Shown one piece after another: positions 39,989 through 43,473 of a stretch of DNA of 43,473 bases. Source of the DNA: Streptomyces sp. AA1529 (GTDB taxonomy: Bacteria > Actinomycetota > Actinomycetes > Streptomycetales > Streptomycetaceae); NCBI RefSeq assembly GCF_000280905.1, contig NZ_ALAP01000049.1, forward strand, positions 1-43,473. The letters are read 5' to 3'. How positions within the stretch are numbered: position 1 is the first letter of the stretch; every line of letters starts with the position of its first letter. Made by a program: the position numbers and the translations under genes. Under the pieces are notes generated by a model that searched no databases, had not been told where the DNA came from, and was given only the letters and a program-made list of their open reading frames with translations.

Positions 39989-40023
39989 CGGGAGGGCGCC
40001 CCGCGGTGAGGGGCGCCCTCCCG
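39989..40023. terminator. Bidirectional terminator between corA and gntP
   Basis: CGGGAGGGCGCCCC at 39989-40002 and its exact reverse complement at 40010-40023 give a 14-bp stem with a 7-base loop. Confidence 0.88.
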
Positions 40024-40042
40024 GGCGGGTACCGGCGGGGTG

Positions 40043-41446
40043 CTAGAGCACCAGCGACAGCAGCAGCAACAGCACCAGCCCGACGACGGAGATGATCGTC
40101 TCCATCACCGACCAGGACTTCAGGGTCTGCCCGACGTTCATCCCGAAGTACTCCTTGACCAGCCAGAACCCTGCGTCGTTGACGTGGCTGAAGAAGAGCG
40201 AGCCGGCGCCGACCGCGAGCACGACGAGGGCCGTCTGCGGCGTGGACATGTCGGCGGTGAGGGGGCCGACGAGCCCGGCCGCCGAGACGGTGGCCACCGT
40301 CGCGGAGCCGGTCGCCAGCCGGATGCAGACGGCGATCAGCCAGCCGAGCAGCAGCGCCGGGATCGACCAGTCCTCGGACAGGTCCAGGATCATCTGCCCG
40401 ATGCCGACGTCCACCAGGGTCTGCTTGAAGCCGCCGCCCGCGCCGACGATCAGCAGGATGCCCGCGATCGGGCCGAGCGAGCTCGCCACGGTGGAGGACA
40501 TCCGGTCCTTGGTGAAGCCCGCGGGGCGTCCCAGGGTGAACATCGCGACCAGTACCGCCACCAGGAGCGCCGTCATCGGGTCGCCGATCACGTCCATGAC
40601 CCGCTGGACGGTGTCCTCGGGGTCGTCGACGACGATGTCGGCGAGCGCCTTGGCGAGCATCAGCACGACGGGCAGCAGCACCGTGGCCAGCGTGCCGCCG
40701 AAGCCGGGGCGCCGGTCCGGTTCGGCGTCGGCCCGCTCGGGCACGACCCCTTCGGGCGGTGTGGTGTCGACCCAGCGTGCGGCCACCTTGCCGAACAGCG
40801 GACCGGCCACGATCAGGGTGGGGATGCCGACGACGAGGCCGAGGGCCAGCGTCACGCCCAGGTTGGCGTCCATCGCGTCGATGGCGACGAGCGGGCCGGG
40901 GTGCGGGGGCACCAGCCCGTGCATCACCGACAGTCCGGCGAGCGCGGGGATGCCGACGCGCATCACCGAGTAGTTGCCGCGCTTGGCCACCAGCAGTACC
41001 ACCGGGATCAGCAGTACCAGTCCGACCTCGAAGAACATCGGCAGCCCGACGATGCCCGCGATCAGCGCCATCGCCCACGGGATGCTGCGCCTGCTCGCCC
41101 TGGCCAGGATCGTGTCCACGATCTGGTCGGCACCGCCGGAGTCGGCGAGCAGCTTGCCGAGGATGGCGCCCAGCGCGATGAGCACGCCGACGCCGGAGAC
41201 GGTGTCTCCGAGGCCGGTGCTGAAGCTGGCGATCACCTTGTCCAGCGGCGCGGCGGCCGCGCCGCCCAGCGCGAGGGTGCCGACGGTCAGCGCCAGGAAG
41301 GCGTGCAGCTTGAACCGGGTGATGAGTACGACGATGACGGCGATGCCGACGAGGGCGGCGATCCCCAACTGGACGTTGCCGGCGGAGGTGATGGGGTCCG
41401 GTTGCTGCGACCCCGCGGCCAGCATCTCGGCACTGAGATGGCGCAC
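40043..41446 (-). CDS. gntP: Gluconate permease, GntP family
   Basis: A 467-aa transporter with about 12-14 hydrophobic segments. Family landmarks are GVGVLIALGAILGKLLADSG, GLPMFFEVGLVLLIPVVLLV, HGLVPPHPGPLVAIDAM and TGSATVATVSAAGLVGPL; FFSHVNDAGFWLVKEYFG near the C-terminus is also characteristic. It imports gluconate by proton symport. Start GTG 41446 has GGAAGA about 6 bases upstream; an ATG at 41425 is the alternative. It lies 43 bases downstream of gntK on the same strand, so gntK-gntP form an operon under the divergent GntR gene at 42332. Confidence 0.93.
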   Translation of the reverse strand: MRHLSAEMLAAGSQQPDPITSAGNVQLGIAALVGIAVIVVLITRFKLHAFLALTVGTLALGGAAAAPLDKVIASFSTGLGDTVSGVGVLIALGAILGKLLADSGGADQIVDTILARASRRSIPWAMALIAGIVGLPMFFEVGLVLLIPVVLLVAKRGNYSVMRVGIPALAGLSVMHGLVPPHPGPLVAIDAMDANLGVTLALGLVVGIPTLIVAGPLFGKVAARWVDTTPPEGVVPERADAEPDRRPGFGGTLATVLLPVVLMLAKALADIVVDDPEDTVQRVMDVIGDPMTALLVAVLVAMFTLGRPAGFTKDRMSSTVASSLGPIAGILLIVGAGGGFKQTLVDVGIGQMILDLSEDWSIPALLLGWLIAVCIRLATGSATVATVSAAGLVGPLTADMSTPQTALVVLAVGAGSLFFSHVNDAGFWLVKEYFGMNVGQTLKSWSVMETIISVVGLVLLLLLSLVL

Positions 41447-41489
41447 GGCTCTTCCTTCTTCGTGGGTGGTGATGTGTGGCGGGAACGGG

Positions 41490-42209
41490 TCAGGGGTTGC
41501 TGACCAACTGGTCGGTATGAGTGGGGGAGAGGCGGCCCAGCGTCGCCAGGGCGTGCCGGGTGACCGCGGGGGGTCCCGGCGCGACGTCGACGGCGGCGCC
41601 CGGCTCGTCCGGTGCCAGCGGTTCGAGCGTGGCGAACTGCGAGTCCAGGAGCGTGACGGGCATGAAGTGGTCCGACCGCCCGGCCATCCGCTCGGCGATC
41701 AGCGCGCGGTCGCCGGTCAGATGCAGGAAGACGACACCGGGTGCCGCGGCCCGCAGCCGGTCGCGGTAGCCGCGCTTGAGCGCCGAGCAGCTCACGACCC
41801 CGCCGCGCCCCTGGTGGCGGTGCGCCCAGGCGCCGATGGCGTCGAGCCAGGGTGCCCGGTCGGCGTCGTCGAGCGGGGTTCCGGCGGACATCTTGGCGAC
41901 GTTGGCGGGCGGGTGGAAGGCGTCGGCCTCGGCGTAGGGCACGTCGAGTGCGTCGGCGAGCAGGCGTCCCACGGTGGTCTTGCCGGTGCCCGCCACTCCC
42001 ATGACGACGACCACGGCGTCGGCGGCGGGGTGCACCGCCGGGTCGGCCGTCGGGCCGGTCGGCCCCTCGACCGGCTCCACCGCCGGTCCGGGTGCCGTGT
42101 CGGCCACCGGGTCGAGCCCCGTGTCCTGCTCGGACCTTTTGCTCCGCACCGCTCTCACCGTCCTCGTCGACCTCGCTCGGCGCGCAGGACACTCAACCCC
42201 ATAGGTCAC
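41490..42209 (-). CDS. gntK: Gluconokinase, GntK type, with N-terminal extension
   Basis: A 239-aa P-loop kinase converting gluconate to 6-phosphogluconate. The core begins near residue 66 with VVVVMGVAGTGKTTVGRLLA and carries EADAFHPPANVAKM, LKRGYRDRLR, HLTGDRALIAERM and the HFMPVTLLDSQFATLEPL stretch typical of gluconate kinases. The first ~65 residues (GTG 42209) are Pro/Thr/Ala-rich and absent from typical gluconokinases of about 170 aa. No ribosome site precedes 42209; TATTGA 6 bases upstream suggests a leaderless start, but a later start cannot be excluded. It is the first gene of the leftward gntKP operon, divergent from gntR. Confidence 0.9.
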   Translation of the reverse strand: MTYGVECPARRARSTRTVRAVRSKRSEQDTGLDPVADTAPGPAVEPVEGPTGPTADPAVHPAADAVVVVMGVAGTGKTTVGRLLADALDVPYAEADAFHPPANVAKMSAGTPLDDADRAPWLDAIGAWAHRHQGRGGVVSCSALKRGYRDRLRAAAPGVVFLHLTGDRALIAERMAGRSDHFMPVTLLDSQFATLEPLAPDEPGAAVDVAPGPPAVTRHALATLGRLSPTHTDQLVSNP

Positions 42210-42249
42210 ATGTATTCAATAGCTGGAAGCGATGTAGTCATACTTATTC
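42205..42249. promoter_or_regulatory. gntK/gntR divergent spacer with A/T-rich direct repeat
   Basis: GTCACATGTATTC at 42205-42217 and GTCATACTTATTC at 42237-42249 agree at 10 of 13 bases and are 32 bases apart, about three helical turns. This is the most A/T-rich stretch of the right end and lies over the gntK start. It is the likeliest GntR operator region. Confidence 0.45.
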
Positions 42250-42331
42250 GCCGTGACGAGAAGCACGTAGGCTGAGCGTCCCGGGCACTCGTCGAGTGCG
42301 CGGGGAGGGGTGGAGACAAGTCGGGAGAGGC

Positions 42332-43156
42332 ATGACCAGCCAGGACGACGGCGCCGACCGGGAGTACGGCCCGGTGGACCCGCACCGCGGGGACGGCGGG
42401 GACGGTGCGGACGGGCCGGACGCCGCGGGTGCGGACGGCGCGAAGCGCGGTCGGGGGGTGCGCCGCGAGCGCGGGCTGCACGCGCGGATGCTCGCCTCGC
42501 TCGGCCCGGCGATCACGGCCGGTGAGTACCCGCCCGGCACGGTGCTGCTCACCGAGGAGCTGGCCGCCCGCTACGAGGTCTCCCGCACGGTGGCGCGGGA
42601 GGCGGTGCGGGTGCTGGAGTCCATGCACCTGGTCGAGTCGCGCCGCAGGGTCGGGGTCACCGTGCTGCCGACCGAGCAGTGGAACGTCTACGACCCGCAG
42701 GTGATCACCTGGCGGCTGGCCGGTGCCGACCAGGGGCGCCAGTTGCGCTCCCTCACGGTGCTGCGATCCGCCGTCGAGCCGGTCGCGGCCCGCCTCGCCG
42801 CCGAGCAGGCCACTCCGGAGGAGTGCGCCGCACTGACCGAGTACGCGCTGGGCATGGTCGCCACTTCGCGCGGGCGGCAGCTCGACAACTACCTGGTGCA
42901 CGACATCGCCTTCCACCGCGCCGTGCTGCGGGCCTCCCGCAACGAGATGTTCGCGCGGCTCGGCGACGTCGTCGCGGCTGTCCTCACCGGCCGGACCCAG
43001 CACGAGGTGATGTTCAGCGACCCCCGCCAGGAGGCCGTCACCCTGCACGTCCAGGTCGCGGAGGCCGTCCGGGAGGGGGACGGTGCCCGCGCGGAGCGCG
43101 TGATGCGCACCATCACCGAGGACGCGATGGCCGAGCTGGACGTGCTGGCACCCTGA
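42332..43156 (+). CDS. gntR: GntR (FCD) family repressor of the gluconate operon
   Basis: A 274-aa regulator. The first ~45 residues are Asp/Gly/Arg-rich; the winged helix follows at about 48-110 (MLASLGPAITAGEYPPGTVL, ELAARYEVSRTVAREAVRVL, ESMHLVESRRRVGV). The FCD effector domain ends the protein (FHRAVLRASRNEMFARLGDV, then HVQVAEAVREGD). ATG 42332 has GGGAGAGG immediately upstream; the frame opens at an in-frame GTG at 42296 without such a site. It is divergent from gntK and gntP, the usual arrangement in actinobacterial gluconate loci, where gluconate or 6-phosphogluconate relieves repression; the ligand is inferred. Confidence 0.9.
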   Translation: MTSQDDGADREYGPVDPHRGDGGDGADGPDAAGADGAKRGRGVRRERGLHARMLASLGPAITAGEYPPGTVLLTEELAARYEVSRTVAREAVRVLESMHLVESRRRVGVTVLPTEQWNVYDPQVITWRLAGADQGRQLRSLTVLRSAVEPVAARLAAEQATPEECAALTEYALGMVATSRGRQLDNYLVHDIAFHRAVLRASRNEMFARLGDVVAAVLTGRTQHEVMFSDPRQEAVTLHVQVAEAVREGDGARAERVMRTITEDAMAELDVLAP

Positions 43157-43473
43157 TCGCCCGCCGGGGCGCCGTCCCCGGTGCCCGGCCCGGTCCCGGC
43201 CCGGTCCCGGCCCGGTCCCGGCCCGGTCCCGGCCCGGTCCCGGCCCGGTCCCGGCCCGGTCCCGGCCCGGTCCCGGTTCCCGTCCCGCCGCCTCCGGTCC
43301 GGTCCCGGCCGGGCCGCGGGGACGTCGTCCCGCCGGGTACGGGGCATCCTGTCGCCTTCGGGCATCGTCGGGCGCGGTTGCGGCGTCCGTCTCGGTGACG
43401 GCGGTCGGCGCGTTCCCCGGGGTGGTCCGGCCGCCGCCCACTGGTTAAGCTCACACAGAAGTTCTCTTGCGGA
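43157..43473. other. Gene-free right end
   Basis: After gntR no gene is trusted to the edge. The stretch holds the 11-bp array at 43194 and, at the far right, a TAAGCT hexamer (43445-43450, TANNNT type) in an A/T-richer context that may be the promoter of a gene beyond the window. Confidence 0.4.
43194..43277 (+). repeat. 11-bp tandem repeat TCCCGGCCCGG
   Basis: Units start at 43194, 43205, 43216, 43227, 43238, 43249, 43260 and 43271; seven are complete and identical and the eighth breaks off after TCCCGG. The period is close to one helical turn. It lies 37 bases after the gntR stop. Confidence 0.93.

Noticed and set aside
35526..41078. A continuous minus-strand open frame of about 1850 codons
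   Set aside because: It lies antisense to five well-identified genes and is Arg/Gly/Pro-rich; such frames are expected in >70% GC DNA because stop codons are rare.
43194..43277. Coding repeats of an RDRAGTGPG-type protein on the minus strand
   Set aside because: The peptide pattern only mirrors the 11-bp DNA repeat; no start, ribosome site or domain supports a gene.

Overview
The window is high-GC actinobacterial chromosome, almost certainly from a Streptomyces or close relative. The evidence is the strong G/C third-position bias, PASTA-type Ser/Thr kinases, a SpoIIE-type phosphatase/ATPase fusion, TetR/GntR/Lrp regulators, leaderless-looking TANNNT promoters and a Streptomyces-style PHO box. 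No transposase, integrase, CRISPR array, rRNA or tRNA was recognised. It reads as core chromosome carrying metabolic and signalling genes. From memory, unchecked, the gene order resembles the bkd to aspS stretch of Streptomyces coelicolor.

Layout, left: 1-109 is the start of a leftward branched-chain 2-oxoacid dehydrogenase E1-alpha gene. It is divergent from an Lrp/AsnC regulator (bkdR-like). A TetR regulator (paaR-like) is divergent from paaN (1754-3460). Two Ser/Thr kinase genes diverge at about 5.3-5.7 kb. The leftward one has an apparent one-base frameshift in a C/G run that separates its kinase from its membrane and PASTA part. Then come a phosphotransferase-fold gene, a hairpin-rich spacer and a NarL-type response regulator. 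A second, complete bkdABC operon (9854-13870) follows; its E1-alpha has a histone-H1-like Lys/Ala-rich N-terminus.

Middle: a translationally coupled GntR regulator and MFS transporter; a mycothiol-type (MDMPI) isomerase-family protein divergent from a nitrilase-family hydrolase; a TetR plus FAD-monooxygenase operon with two identical palindromes in its promoter; a thioredoxin/NHL protein plus phosphotransferase pair; a small membrane protein; an M18 aminopeptidase; an acyl-CoA dehydrogenase with two operator-like repeats; a His/Gly/Gln-rich SseB-like protein; a PAS-GAF-SpoIIE-HATPase protein; and aspS.

Right: a small zinc-ribbon protein; a Tat-exported PhoX phosphatase behind a PHO box; an NDH-2-type dehydrogenase; a zinc-binding-type dehydrogenase behind a MerR-style 19-bp-spacer promoter; a CorA channel; and a gluconate module (gntP, gntK, divergent gntR) ending in an 11-bp tandem repeat array.

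The left 14 kb has a common theme of making and using acyl-CoAs. Two BCDH operons make branched acyl-CoAs, and paaN belongs to phenylacetate catabolism. A near-identical 18-bp palindromic site occurs in both the bkdA/bkdR and paaR/paaN divergent spacers, which suggests one TetR regulator touches both pathways. The most follow-up-worthy regulatory signals are that shared site, the tandem TetR palindromes at 20558-20587, the orphan MerR-type promoter at 37484-37514 and the PHO box at 33631-33663.
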